The notes below the pieces were generated by a model. That model saw only the letters and a program-made list of their open reading frames with translations. It was not told the DNA's origin and searched no databases. Below, one piece after another: positions 50,030 through 58,360 of a stretch of 58,360 bases of DNA. How positions within the stretch are numbered: the first letter of the stretch is position 1; each line of letters begins with the position of its first letter. The position numbers and the translations under genes were made by a program. Source of the DNA: an uncultured Pelagibacteraceae bacterium (GTDB taxonomy: Bacteria > Pseudomonadota > Alphaproteobacteria > Pelagibacterales > Pelagibacteraceae). The DNA is taken from NCBI GenBank assembly GCA_902623915.1, contig CACNVM010000003.1:1-58360 (forward strand). Reading direction: 5' to 3'.

Positions 50030-50636
50030 GTGGTGGAATAAAGCCAAAAAACAACTAAGTAAGCGCGATATAGTAATGAAAAAACTTTTAAGTGTTTATA
50101 AGGGGCACCTAACTACAAGAAATAATTTTTTTTATTCTTTAACCAGATCAATTATCTCGCAACAGATCTCAGTTTCCGCAGCAGACTCAGTTTTTTCAAA
50201 ATTTGAGAAAAAATGTAGGGGTAAAATAAACCCAAAAATTGTATCGAAATTGAGCTTAACAGATCTTAGGAGATGTGGTCTGAGTAGGATGAAAGCATTA
50301 GGTATTAAAAGTTTGGCTGATAAAATTTTAGATAAATCATTTAATCCAAAATTAATAAAAAAAATGTCTGATGAAGAGGCAATTAATTACCTTTCAACTT
50401 TAAGACAAATTGGAAGATGGTCTAGTGAAATGGTGCTGATCTTTTTTTACAATAGGCCAAACATATGGCCTGTTCAGGATATTGGTTTATTAAGGGCAAT
50501 TTCAAATAATTATAAAAAAAAATACTTACCTCCCAAATCTTTTGTTAATAAACTACAAAAAAAGTTTTCACCATATTGTACTCTCGCTGTAATGGCATTG
50601 TGGTATTCAGTAGACAATGAACCTGTACAGTATTAG
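50019..50636 (+). CDS. DNA-3-methyladenine glycosylase, AlkA-like HhH-GPD family
   Basis: This base-excision enzyme removes alkylated purines. The 205-residue protein has the early motif FYSLTRSIISQQISVSAA and the helix-hairpin-helix LRQIGRWSSEMVLIFF, followed by the catalytic Asp in WPVQDIGL. The C-terminal YSPYC/W region is simplified. It lacks the N-terminal AlkA domain, giving a short form resembling yeast MAG-type enzymes. It starts within the transporter gene (11-base overlap). Confidence 0.9.
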   Translation: MKPKWWNKAKKQLSKRDIVMKKLLSVYKGHLTTRNNFFYSLTRSIISQQISVSAADSVFSKFEKKCRGKINPKIVSKLSLTDLRRCGLSRMKALGIKSLADKILDKSFNPKLIKKMSDEEAINYLSTLRQIGRWSSEMVLIFFYNRPNIWPVQDIGLLRAISNNYKKKYLPPKSFVNKLQKKFSPYCTLAVMALWYSVDNEPVQY

Positions 50637-50645
50637 ATTTAAACA

Positions 50646-51176
50646 ATGACAGAAAAACTAATTATTTCTTGGGATGATTATAACAAGACCGTAGAAAAAT
50701 TAGCACTAATGGTTCACGAAAGTGGTTATAGACCAACTTTGTTAGTAGGTATCATGCGTGGAGCTGCACCTATGATAGATGTTCTAAGTAGAGTTTTTAA
50801 ATTAAAATGTGCTTACTTAGCTGTAGAGTCTTACAGTGGCAAAGGTGTTGAGGACGAGCAGGGCGATATAGTTTTTTCAAGAGAAATGAGTTCAATTGCA
50901 AAAAATATGGGTGGAAAAATATTATTATGTGATGATTTGTCTGATACAGGTATTACACTGAATAAAAGTGTTGATTGGTTAAAAAAGTACAAACCAATAA
51001 AAGATAAAATCGAAGATATTAAAACAGCAACTCTTTGGAAGAAAAAAAAATCTACTTTTGAACCAGATTATTGTGCAGTTAAACTAAAAAATGATCCATG
51101 GATTGTCCAACCATTTGAACATTACGAAGAAATAAGGATTGAAGAAATTGCAAAAAAACATAAAAAAAAGGGTTAA
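50646..51176 (+). CDS. Phosphoribosyltransferase (purine-type, Gpt-like)
   Basis: This enzyme transfers phosphoribose from PRPP to a purine base or a similar acceptor. The 176-residue protein has LLVGIMRGAAPMIDVLSR (PPi loop) and the PRPP-binding ILLCDDLSDTGITL. The specific base cannot be read from sequence, but the facing gene at 51215 encodes a purine permease, so salvage of xanthine, guanine or hypoxanthine is likely. The stop codon lies inside the stem of a strong terminator. Confidence 0.85.
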   Translation: MTEKLIISWDDYNKTVEKLALMVHESGYRPTLLVGIMRGAAPMIDVLSRVFKLKCAYLAVESYSGKGVEDEQGDIVFSREMSSIAKNMGGKILLCDDLSDTGITLNKSVDWLKKYKPIKDKIEDIKTATLWKKKKSTFEPDYCAVKLKNDPWIVQPFEHYEEIRIEEIAKKHKKKG

Positions 51177-51196
51177 AACTAAGTTTAACCCTTTTT
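51165..51196. terminator. Bidirectional intrinsic terminator
   Basis: A perfect 13-bp stem, AAAAAGGGTTAAA (51165-51177) with TTTAACCCTTTTT (51184-51196), has loop ACTAAG. It is flanked by A and T runs and lies between convergent genes. It can end transcription of both the phosphoribosyltransferase and the permease genes. Confidence 0.9.
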
Positions 51197-51214
51197 CTTT
51201 AAAAATTTATTATT

Positions 51215-52570
51215 CTAAACTGAAAAGCTTAAAACACTAAGCACTGCTACAACCCAAATCGCAGGAGATGTTTTTGCTGCATTTCCGCTTAGGATTTTTA
51301 TAAGCGCGTAAGCTATAAATGCTAGAGCTATTCCGTTCGAAATAGAATATGTAAGTGGCATAGTTATCATTGCAATTACAGCAGGAGCTGCTTCTGCAAT
51401 ATCATCCCATTCGATATCAGTAATATTTCTAACAAATAAAACTGCAACGTATACAAGTGCTGCACCATCTATTTCTTTAGGCAAGCTAGTTGCTAAAGGT
51501 GCAAAACCAAGACATAAAAGAAATAGCACTCCAATTACTAATGAAGTCATACCAGTTCTTCCCCCAGCTTTTACTCCAGCACCGGACTCAACATAACTTG
51601 TTACAGTCGTTGTACCCATGAAAGCTCCAGCAACTGTACCTGCGCTGTCAGCAAGCATTGCTCTATCAATATCTTCAACTTTATTTCCTTTTACTTTTCC
51701 AGAAACGTTTGCTACTGATGTTAAAGTTCCGGCAGTATCAAAAAAGTCAATAAAGAATAAAGTAAATATAACGGTTAAACCACCGCCAGATAAAACTTTA
51801 CCTGTACTAAAGCCTTCTACAGCATCAAAAAGATAACTCATTGAAGGAGGTGCTGAAAAGATACCATTAAATTTTGCTAATGATTTTCCACCCTCTATTG
51901 TAGCTCCAGTCCAGTCCCACATTGGTAGCCAAGCAAGAACGCTGAAAACTAAAATCCCAATAATAATGTTTCCTTTTACTTTCATTTTTTCTAAAACAAT
52001 CATAACCACTAGAGCTAAGCAGCCTAGAAGAACTAATGGGTTTTTAATGTCCCCCAAAGTAACTAAAGTTACAGGATGATCACCAACAACGCCCATAATT
52101 TCTAAACCGATGATTGATAGAAAAAGACCAATACCTGCTCCAATTCCAAGTTTTAAACTTCTAGGAATAGAATTAATAATCCAAGCTCTTATTGGTGTAA
52201 GAGATATTAATAGGAACAATATTCCAGCCAATAGTACCGTTGCTAATGCCTCAGCGGGCGTATATTTCATTCCGCCAACAACACCGAATGCAACAAAAGC
52301 ATTAATACCCATTCCAGGCGCTAATCCTATCGGCCAAGTTTTTCCATAAAATGCCATAATAAAACAAGCAATGGCAGTTGCTACTATTGTAGCTGTGAAC
52401 ACACCTCCAAAGTCAAAAAACCCTTTTTCTGTTCCAGCAAACTCCCCAGAAAGAATAAATGGATTTAAAAACATAATGTAAGCCATAGTCAGGAACGTAG
52501 TTACCCCAGCTACAACCTCAGTATTGAAAGTGGTTTTGTGCTTTTTATATTCAAAATATTTATCAAGCAT
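51215..52570 (-). CDS. NCS2-family purine permease (AzgA/PbuG-like)
   Basis: The 451-residue membrane protein has about 12-14 helices. It carries the AzgA-subfamily features TTFLTMAYIMFLNPFIL, GLAPGMGINAFVAF, FFIDFFDTAGTL and GTTTVTSYVESGAGVKAGGRTG. Such proteins import guanine, hypoxanthine or adenine with protons. The start has AGAGGA 4 bases upstream. The facing phosphoribosyltransferase supports a purine salvage role. Confidence 0.93.
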   Translation of the reverse strand: MLDKYFEYKKHKTTFNTEVVAGVTTFLTMAYIMFLNPFILSGEFAGTEKGFFDFGGVFTATIVATAIACFIMAFYGKTWPIGLAPGMGINAFVAFGVVGGMKYTPAEALATVLLAGILFLLISLTPIRAWIINSIPRSLKLGIGAGIGLFLSIIGLEIMGVVGDHPVTLVTLGDIKNPLVLLGCLALVVMIVLEKMKVKGNIIIGILVFSVLAWLPMWDWTGATIEGGKSLAKFNGIFSAPPSMSYLFDAVEGFSTGKVLSGGGLTVIFTLFFIDFFDTAGTLTSVANVSGKVKGNKVEDIDRAMLADSAGTVAGAFMGTTTVTSYVESGAGVKAGGRTGMTSLVIGVLFLLCLGFAPLATSLPKEIDGAALVYVAVLFVRNITDIEWDDIAEAAPAVIAMITMPLTYSISNGIALAFIAYALIKILSGNAAKTSPAIWVVAVLSVLSFSV

Positions 52571-52723
52571 GATTTTCCTCTTTCTGTAATTTAAATATTA
52601 AAAAAAAGTAGTATTTGATTCTTAAGATCGAATCTAAAGAAAAATCCAAAATGGGTTTTTAATATATATTTAAAGTTGTATTTCTGTTTATAATTTTTCG
52701 TGTATTCTATAGAAAGTTGAATA

Positions 52724-53026
52724 ATGAGAAACAGATATTTAATTTTAGTATTTTTAATATTTCTGCTATTTCAAGGCTGCAAAACTGTAAGCAATAAAGT
52801 TGACAATACAATTTCTAAAGAAGAACAAAAACTTAGTAAATTTCTTAATAAGACTGTAGAGGAGCTAAAGATAGAGTTTGGAGAACCAGATTTAGTTGAA
52901 ACTACAGAAAAAGAAAATAAAAATTTTGTTTATCTTAAATCAAAATTAAAAATTAAATGTGAAAGAAGGTTTGAGATAAACCCAAAAAATATCGTTGTGG
53001 GGTATAGCAGCAAGAATTGTTTTTAA
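52724..53026 (+). CDS. Small lipoprotein of unknown function
   Basis: The 100-residue protein has a lipoprotein signal peptide with lipobox LLFQGC (Cys at 19). A charged linker follows, then FLNKTVEELKIEFGEPDLVET, which resembles the start of SmpA/BamE-like small lipoprotein domains; two late Cys (KCERRF, SKNCF) may form a disulfide. I do not recognise a named family, and kinship with BamE is only a pattern-level suggestion. It abuts the 3' end of oligopeptidase B with no gap. Confidence 0.75.
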   Translation: MRNRYLILVFLIFLLFQGCKTVSNKVDNTISKEEQKLSKFLNKTVEELKIEFGEPDLVETTEKENKNFVYLKSKLKIKCERRFEINPKNIVVGYSSKNCF

Positions 53027-55093
53027 TTAAGTCTTATTTGCAATTTTTAGGGCAAAAGCATAATCGAAAGCTATATCTTCGATGATATTCTTTCTCCCCG
53101 ACCTAGAACCATGGCCCGCATCCATCTCACATTTAAAAAGAAGTAAATTATTGTCAGTTTTATGATCCCTCAGTTTTGCGCAATATTTTGTTGGTTCATC
53201 AAATAAAACTCTTGAGTCTGAAAGGGATGTAGTAATTAAAATATTTGGATATTCTTTTTTTTCAATATTATCATATGGGGCGTAGGAACGAATATATTCA
53301 AAATGATCTTTATTATTTTTTGCGTCTCCAAATTCTAATATCTCCCCTGGTGTTAATGGAAGAGAATGATCCATATTCGTTGTTAAATTATCTACAAAAG
53401 GAACAGCCATTATAGCCCCTAAAAAAATATTTGGCTCTTGATTGACAACATTTGAAACCAAAAGTCCACCTGCAGATCCTCCGTAAGCTATTATTTTTTT
53501 TCTACTAGTATATTTTTTTTGGATCAAGAATTTTGCACAACTTATAAAATCAGAAAAAGTATTTTTCTTATTCATCATTTTTCCCTCTCTCCACCAAGCC
53601 ATACCTCTTTCAAGACCACCCCTAATATGGCAGGTCGCCCAAATTATATTTCTATCAATCAAGGAAAATTTTGATGTTGAAAAATTTGGTGACATCGAAC
53701 TTCCATAACTTCCATATCCATATAATAATAAATTTGCACTACCATCTAATTTTGTATTTTTGTGATACGTAATAGTAATTGGTATCTCTCTACCATCGTG
53801 ACTTGGGGAGTTTATTCTTTCGACAATATAATCTTCTCTATTATGACCTGATGGAACCTCTTGTTCTTTTACAAGTTTTTTTTCTTTTGTTCTTAAATTA
53901 TATTCAAAAGTTCTAGATGGTGTTTTAGGTGATTCATAACTAATCCTTATAACATCGGTATCTTTATCCTTTTGCATTAAACTTATTCCCGATGAAATTA
54001 CCTTTTCATCATCAAATAAAAGCTGTTCCTCCTTATTTGTTTTTACATCTCTGATAAAAATTTTTTGTAAAGCATCGGACACTTCAGATCTGATAATCCA
54101 ATTTTTTAAGAAAGTAAGGCCTCCGATTAAAACCCCATTTTTAGCTGGAATAAAATCTTTCCACTCTCCAAGTTTAGTCTGGGGACACCTTGCTATTTTA
54201 AAATCTTCAGCATTTTTATTTGTCCACATCCACCACCATCCACCAAAACTATCTACAGTGTATTGAATACCCTCTTCTCTTCTTATAATTATTTTTGGTT
54301 TAAATTCTTTTTCATCTTTGTGAAAAAAATAAACCTCAGAAGTTGTATGTTCACTTGTGTCGATAAAATAATAATTTTCACAGCTACTCGTGCTAATAGA
54401 GCAGGTAAATCTTTCAGATTTTTCCTCAAAAATTAATTTATCTTCTTTACTTGATGTTCCTAGTTTATGTTGAAAAATTTTTCTAGGTCTATGTTGTGAG
54501 TCATGTTTTCTATAAAAAAAAGATTTATCATCGTAAGCCCAAACAACTCCACCGGCCGTATCCTTAATAGGATCTTCTATAATTTTATTATCTGAAATTC
54601 TCCTCAAATAAATTGTAAAATACTCGCCTCCTTTATCATCAATTGAATACGCTAATAATTCATCATTATATGAAACCTCAAGGTCACCTGTACTAAAAAA
54701 CTTCTTCCCTTTAGCTTCTTGATCTCCATCCCAATATGTCTCTACTTTTGTATCTCCAATTTTTCTTCTAAGTTTTTTTGAATAGTTACCTTCTTTCGTA
54801 GTTTTGGTCCAATATTCGTACTTTTTATCTTTATATGGTAAACTTTCGTCATCCAATTTAATTCTACCTTCAATTTCCTTAAAAATTTTTTTCTGAATTT
54901 CTTCTGTATCTCCCATTTTATCTTTAGTGTAAGCATTTTCAGACTCAATATATTTTCTTACCTCAGGATTAACTTTGCTAGGATCTCTAAGTATTTCAAG
55001 ACAATTGTCTTGATGTACCCATGAATAATCATCAATCCAATTGTAACCATGACAACTTTTCTTCTCAGGTTGTTTCCTTAATCGTGGTATCAT
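53027..55093 (-). CDS. ptrB: Oligopeptidase B (prolyl oligopeptidase family, S9)
   Basis: This serine peptidase cleaves short peptides after basic residues. The 688-residue protein has an N-terminal seven-bladed propeller (about 70-400) and a C-terminal alpha/beta hydrolase domain with GYGSYG, CHIRGGLERGMAWWREG, the nucleophile Ser in AYGGSAGGLL and the catalytic His in DAGHGSRSGR. No signal peptide is seen. It diverges from the J-domain gene across only 6 bases, so at least one promoter lies inside a coding region. Confidence 0.94.
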   Translation of the reverse strand: MIPRLRKQPEKKSCHGYNWIDDYSWVHQDNCLEILRDPSKVNPEVRKYIESENAYTKDKMGDTEEIQKKIFKEIEGRIKLDDESLPYKDKKYEYWTKTTKEGNYSKKLRRKIGDTKVETYWDGDQEAKGKKFFSTGDLEVSYNDELLAYSIDDKGGEYFTIYLRRISDNKIIEDPIKDTAGGVVWAYDDKSFFYRKHDSQHRPRKIFQHKLGTSSKEDKLIFEEKSERFTCSISTSSCENYYFIDTSEHTTSEVYFFHKDEKEFKPKIIIRREEGIQYTVDSFGGWWWMWTNKNAEDFKIARCPQTKLGEWKDFIPAKNGVLIGGLTFLKNWIIRSEVSDALQKIFIRDVKTNKEEQLLFDDEKVISSGISLMQKDKDTDVIRISYESPKTPSRTFEYNLRTKEKKLVKEQEVPSGHNREDYIVERINSPSHDGREIPITITYHKNTKLDGSANLLLYGYGSYGSSMSPNFSTSKFSLIDRNIIWATCHIRGGLERGMAWWREGKMMNKKNTFSDFISCAKFLIQKKYTSRKKIIAYGGSAGGLLVSNVVNQEPNIFLGAIMAVPFVDNLTTNMDHSLPLTPGEILEFGDAKNNKDHFEYIRSYAPYDNIEKKEYPNILITTSLSDSRVLFDEPTKYCAKLRDHKTDNNLLLFKCEMDAGHGSRSGRKNIIEDIAFDYAFALKIANKT

Positions 55094-55099
55094 ATCTGT

Positions 55100-55612
55100 A
55101 TGAATTTATTTTTGATCATCGGAATTTGTTTAGTAGTGTTATATCTTTTATTGAATTTTTTTGCTAAAGCAAGTAGCAAAAAAATCGCAAAAGGTATTAG
55201 ATATATAATCTTTACAGTTGGAATTCTCCTAGCGATAGCTTTATTTATCGTTGGAAGATATGCTTTTAGTATTCCAATATTAATCTTTTTACTTCCATTA
55301 CTTAAATTGAAAGGTATTGGTGGAATTTTCCAGCTTATTCAACTTTGGAGATTGATAAGTTACCTTCGTCAGACAGGAAGGTATTCATTTAGATCAGGAA
55401 CAAATTACTCGAAAGCTTCATCGAATATTTCAATTGATGATGCATATAATATTTTAGGCTGTAAAAAAGGTTGCACAAAATCTGAGGTGCTTTCAAAATA
55501 TAAAAAAATTATGGCAAAGCTCCACCCAGACAGAAATGATACTGATACGACTAAGCTCGCGCAAATGGTATCTGAGGCTAAAGAAACGATTCTAAAAAAT
55601 GATTTTAGTTAA
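55100..55612 (+). CDS. Membrane-anchored J-domain protein (DjlA/TIM14-like)
   Basis: The 170-residue protein has three hydrophobic segments (about 1-19, 34-51 and 55-65), a linker, and a C-terminal J domain (about 108-168) with the Hsp70-activating HPD in AKLHPDRNDTD. The arrangement resembles the alphaproteobacterial relatives of mitochondrial TIM14/Pam18. It probably recruits DnaK to the inner membrane. Its end overlaps the opposing glycosyltransferase gene by four bases. Confidence 0.88.
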   Translation: MNLFLIIGICLVVLYLLLNFFAKASSKKIAKGIRYIIFTVGILLAIALFIVGRYAFSIPILIFLLPLLKLKGIGGIFQLIQLWRLISYLRQTGRYSFRSGTNYSKASSNISIDDAYNILGCKKGCTKSEVLSKYKKIMAKLHPDRNDTDTTKLAQMVSEAKETILKNDFS

Positions 55613-56526
55613 CTTAACATTAAATTTGATTTAGCTAAAACTTCATCAAAAGATATTCTATCACTCCCCAATGTGTCATGTACTGTTGTATTTTTTTCTC
55701 CTACAGGTTCTATAACCTCCATTAATGAGGAATATTTGCCATAAGTCATTACAGGACTATCCATGAACAAAGTAAGCGTTTTGACTTTGAGTGCACAGGC
55801 TATGTGCGCAAATCCTGTATCATTAGAAACCACAAGGTCACAATTTTTTATAATAGGTAAAGTTTCTTTAATTGTTAATTTTTCAAAAGACTCACATTTG
55901 TCGTCAACACTTGAGTCTTTAAATTTTCTAATCAAATCAATATCTTCTGTCCCACCAGCTAAATAAAATTTACATTTATGTTTTTTTTTTAATTCTTGCG
56001 CGAGTTTAATGTAATTTTGAATATCCCATCTTTTAGTTACACCAGATGCTGAAATACCTAATACAATATGTTTTATATTTTTATCAAATTCATCAATACT
56101 TTTAATATTGAGATTTGGTTCAGTTGAGATTATTTCTCCAGTGACATTTTCTGTAAATATTTTTGCACTATGAACTAAATTATCTTTCGATCTAAATAGA
56201 GGATATTGAAAAACTGATTTGATACCTGAAAATTTTGCAATTAGGTTGTATCTTAAAGAACTGTTAAAAATAAAAACCTTGTCAAAATTTCTTTTTCTTA
56301 TTTCATTTGATAATTTAAAGAAACCTTTAATCCCATCTTTGTCTTTGTCCAATTTTATAATTTCATCAATATTCTCATCATTCGATAATAGATCTGAGGC
56401 TTTTGAACTCCCTTTTACAAGTAGGCTTACCTTGGTTTTAAACTTTTTAGAAATAGCATGTATGTAGGGTAGAAAAATAACAAGATCCCCAATACCGTAT
56501 CTTTGTTGAATAATAAGAATTTTCAT
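55609..56526 (-). CDS. Glycosyltransferase family 9 (heptosyltransferase-like)
   Basis: The 305-residue GT-B protein shows family 9 features: MKILIIQQRYGIGDLVIFLPYI at the N-terminus (glycine loop) and VVSNDTGFAHIACAL in the donor-binding C-terminal half. Family 9 includes LPS heptosyltransferases WaaC and WaaF; the acceptor cannot be told here. It is isolated from other LPS genes in this window. Confidence 0.9.
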   Translation of the reverse strand: MKILIIQQRYGIGDLVIFLPYIHAISKKFKTKVSLLVKGSSKASDLLSNDENIDEIIKLDKDKDGIKGFFKLSNEIRKRNFDKVFIFNSSLRYNLIAKFSGIKSVFQYPLFRSKDNLVHSAKIFTENVTGEIISTEPNLNIKSIDEFDKNIKHIVLGISASGVTKRWDIQNYIKLAQELKKKHKCKFYLAGGTEDIDLIRKFKDSSVDDKCESFEKLTIKETLPIIKNCDLVVSNDTGFAHIACALKVKTLTLFMDSPVMTYGKYSSLMEVIEPVGEKNTTVHDTLGSDRISFDEVLAKSNLMLS

Positions 56527-56573
56527 TCTTTTTTAATTTATAGTAACTTTATATAAAAAATTAGGAAAAAAAT

Positions 56574-57461
56574 ATGGCAGAAACATTAAAAGGAGTGTTT
56601 GCAGCGTCAATGTCGGTATTAAAAGCCGATTTAAGTTTAGACATTGAAGCAACCTTACACCATTCAAAAACTAATTTAGATGATAAAGGTGTAGGCTCAG
56701 CATTTTTTGGTAGTACGGGATGTGGTCAATTAATATCAGTTTCAGAGAAGAAAGAATTAATCGATTCATTATCCAAAATGAAATTTAAGGAGCAGATACT
56801 TATAGGTCCTTCCTGCAATAGTTTAAGAGAGACTGTAAATATTATGAAATACGCTGTTCAAAAAGGAATGAAAAACTTTTTGATAATGAATCCTGCATAC
56901 TATAAAAATAATGATAATGGGGTTTATAATTTTTATTCTAACATTATAAAATTTGTTCCAGATTCGAGAATTATACTTTACAACTTCTCAAATTTGAGTG
57001 GTTATGCTTTTTCTCAGGAAGTAACAACAAGATTAATAAAAGATTTTTCTCAAATCGTTGGTATGAAAGATAGTACAGGAAATCTTTGGAATAATTTTAA
57101 ATCTAAAAATTTTTCCATGTTTGTTGGAAGCGAAAAAAAATTAATAGATAATTTAAAAATTGGCGGAGCAGGCGTCATTTCTGCCACAACCAATTTCTCT
57201 GGTTCTTTGGCTAAAAAGGTTTATGATGATTTTAAAAAAACTGGTTCTTCCAATGAAGAAGAAAAGCTAAAGGATATCAGAAGTGCATTTGATGAAACTG
57301 GGAATTTAATTACCGCTCTTCATACTTTGAAAAGTATAGAAAATAAAGCATACGCAAATCTTCTTCCTCCTTTAGAATTGTTAAACGAAAATAAAAAAGA
57401 CGAGCTAATTAAAAAATTAAAAGGACTTGGAGTTCTGAATAATAAAAATATGGCTGCGTAA
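56574..57461 (+). CDS. DapA-family aldolase/lyase (dihydrodipicolinate synthase paralogue)
   Basis: The 295-residue TIM-barrel protein has the Schiff-base Lys in IVGMKDSTGNL (about residue 164) and the catalytic Tyr in IILYNFSNLSG. The usual substrate-binding GTTGE is altered to GSTGCGQ, so it is probably not the lysine-pathway DapA. It may act on a sugar acid or keto acid; the substrate is unknown. AGGAAA lies upstream of the ATG. The next gene starts one base after its stop. Confidence 0.87.
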   Translation: MAETLKGVFAASMSVLKADLSLDIEATLHHSKTNLDDKGVGSAFFGSTGCGQLISVSEKKELIDSLSKMKFKEQILIGPSCNSLRETVNIMKYAVQKGMKNFLIMNPAYYKNNDNGVYNFYSNIIKFVPDSRIILYNFSNLSGYAFSQEVTTRLIKDFSQIVGMKDSTGNLWNNFKSKNFSMFVGSEKKLIDNLKIGGAGVISATTNFSGSLAKKVYDDFKKTGSSNEEEKLKDIRSAFDETGNLITALHTLKSIENKAYANLLPPLELLNENKKDELIKKLKGLGVLNNKNMAA

Positions 57462-57462
57462 A

Positions 57463-58360
57463 ATGTTATTGGCAAAAATTTTAAATAAAAAAATTAAATT
57501 TGGAGGCTTTATACTTGAGGAGGCCAACTTAAAAAAACACTCTATAGGACTCGTGAATTCAAACAAAAATATTTTAACATTAAAACTTTTAAAAAAAAAT
57601 CTTAACTGGAAACTTGTATTGTTACCCGAGTTATATCTCGGAGAGGAGTACCTTAAAGGAAATATAGAGATCAAAAACGGGTCTATTTATGATTTTTTAT
57701 ATCTTATTCTTCATAGAGAAAATTTTGGAAGGGGAAAAGTAAATCCATTATCTGCTATTTTAAATTCTTTAAGATATAGTTTTAGTTTTCTAACCAAACA
57801 TAATTTAATAGGAGTATCAAAACGTAATGCTATGCATCATTATTCAAGAGGAGAGGATATTTATGACTGGATGTTAGATAAAGATCACCGACAATATTCT
57901 TGTGCTTACTTTAAGGATTTAAACGAAACACTAGAGCAAGCACAAACAAATAAACTTGAATTAATTTTAAGAAAACTAAATTTGAAACCAAATGATACTG
58001 TTCTAGACATAGGATGTGGCTGGGGAGGGCTTTCGCGTTATATACATAAAAAAATCGGATGCCAGGTTCATGGAATAAGTCTTGCTCCTAATCAAATTGA
58101 ATATTGTAAAAATAAAGCAAGAGAACTAAGAATGGATAATGCGCTCAATTATTCAGTAATTGATTATAGGCAAGTGAAAGGTAAATTTCGAAGAATTGTG
58201 AATGTAGGTTTTCTAGAACACACATCTCCAAAGTTTCTTGGAGTTTTTTTTTCTAAAATAAATGAACTTTTAACTGATGATGGGTTATGTTTAACTCACA
58301 CAATAGCTAGCGTGGAACCACCTGCTCCAAGTAATCCATTTATAGAGAAGTGGATATTTC
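57463..58360 (+). CDS. Cyclopropane-fatty-acyl-phospholipid synthase-like methyltransferase, 3' truncated
   Basis: This frame starts at ATG 57463, one base after the DapA-like stop, and stays open for 299 codons to the window edge. CFA synthase features are clear: HHYSRGEDIYDWMLD, YSCAYFKDLNETLEQAQ, the SAM-binding VLDIGCGWGGLSRYI (182-189 for the core) and VNVGFLEHTSPK. It methylates a lipid double bond or a related acceptor; the C-terminal catalytic part is outside the window. CFA-like genes can also encode tuberculostearate- or furan-fatty-acid-type enzymes, so the product is not certain. Confidence 0.9.
   Translation, partial: MLLAKILNKKIKFGGFILEEANLKKHSIGLVNSNKNILTLKLLKKNLNWKLVLLPELYLGEEYLKGNIEIKNGSIYDFLYLILHRENFGRGKVNPLSAILNSLRYSFSFLTKHNLIGVSKRNAMHHYSRGEDIYDWMLDKDHRQYSCAYFKDLNETLEQAQTNKLELILRKLNLKPNDTVLDIGCGWGGLSRYIHKKIGCQVHGISLAPNQIEYCKNKARELRMDNALNYSVIDYRQVKGKFRRIVNVGFLEHTSPKFLGVFFSKINELLTDDGLCLTHTIASVEPPAPSNPFIEKWIF

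Noticed and set aside
52571-52723. Purine riboswitch or attenuator in the permease leader
   Set aside because: The region has a GATTC...GAATC inverted repeat (52617-52633) and a weak AAAATCC/GGGTTTT hairpin, but no recognisable purine aptamer core and no convincing terminator. The two GANTC sites could be CcrM sites but are too few to mean anything.

Overview
The window is a gene-dense, very A+T-rich stretch (roughly 70% A+T by eye) of a streamlined alphaproteobacterium, most likely Pelagibacterales (SAR11). Pointers to this are Lys/Asn/Ile-rich proteins, many TAATG or ATGA start-stop overlaps, convergent genes that overlap at their 3' ends, and alphaproteobacterial marker genes: Irr, RegB/RegA, ChvI/ChvG, the F1-ATPase zeta inhibitor (DUF1476) and an ODC-type polyamine operon. 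No mobile element, CRISPR array, rRNA or tRNA gene was seen, and no stretch over 300 bases lacks a gene. The longest gap is 258 bases, before dnaA.

Layout. 1-8957 (+): end of lnt, metK, a strong intrinsic terminator, then nusA-infB-rbfA-rpsO-pnp without the usual rimP, ylxR and truB. 8954-12005 (-): an unrecognised small protein and fabA-fabB-fabI. 12071-14991 (+): irr, katG and a DUF2061 protein, with an Irr-box-like operator in the katG promoter. 14988-19690 (-): SH3 protein, moeB/thiF-like, coaBC, ubiB, ubiE. 19707-27128 (+): mutM, rpsT, dnaA, dnaN, gyrB (no recF), regB. 27111-30223 (-): polyamine operon odc, deoxyhypusine-synthase-like gene, agmatinase. 30373-30954 (+): regA. 30959-32465 (-): bioY and an ABC ATPase. 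32514-41014 (+): polA, chvI-chvG, ahcY, tsaE, amgK-murU-like pair. 41004-41717 (-): gpmA. 41753-43852 (+): overlapping small genes cutA, vanZ-like, zeta subunit, nuclease, transglycosylase-like lipoprotein. 43842-49097 (-): msrA-sseA-MFP-RND operon. 49145-51176 (+): EamA transporter, AlkA-like glycosylase, phosphoribosyltransferase. 51215-52570 (-): purine permease. 52724-58360: small lipoprotein, oligopeptidase B, J-domain membrane protein, GT9 glycosyltransferase, DapA paralogue, and a cyclopropane-fatty-acid-synthase-like gene cut by the window edge.

How the genes fit together. Most are housekeeping genes for translation, replication, unsaturated fatty acids, ubiquinone, CoA and the methyl cycle (metK and ahcY). 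Two redox or iron circuits stand out. In the first, Irr sits between fabA and katG, and its probable operator overlaps the katG -10 element. In the second, RegB keeps the redox cysteine and quinone motif of its family, but is separated from RegA by an opposing polyamine operon. Other second-look items are a terminator hairpin ending 16 bases before the nusA start, an RND adaptor whose alpha-helical hairpin appears to be deleted, a GyrB without the Gram-negative insert, a perfect 19-base palindrome between polA and an ABC ATPase gene, and TTATCC repeats where recF would normally lie. I found no clearly novel multi-gene system. The best candidates for undescribed biology are the Irr/katG circuit, the nusA leader and the hairpin-less adaptor.
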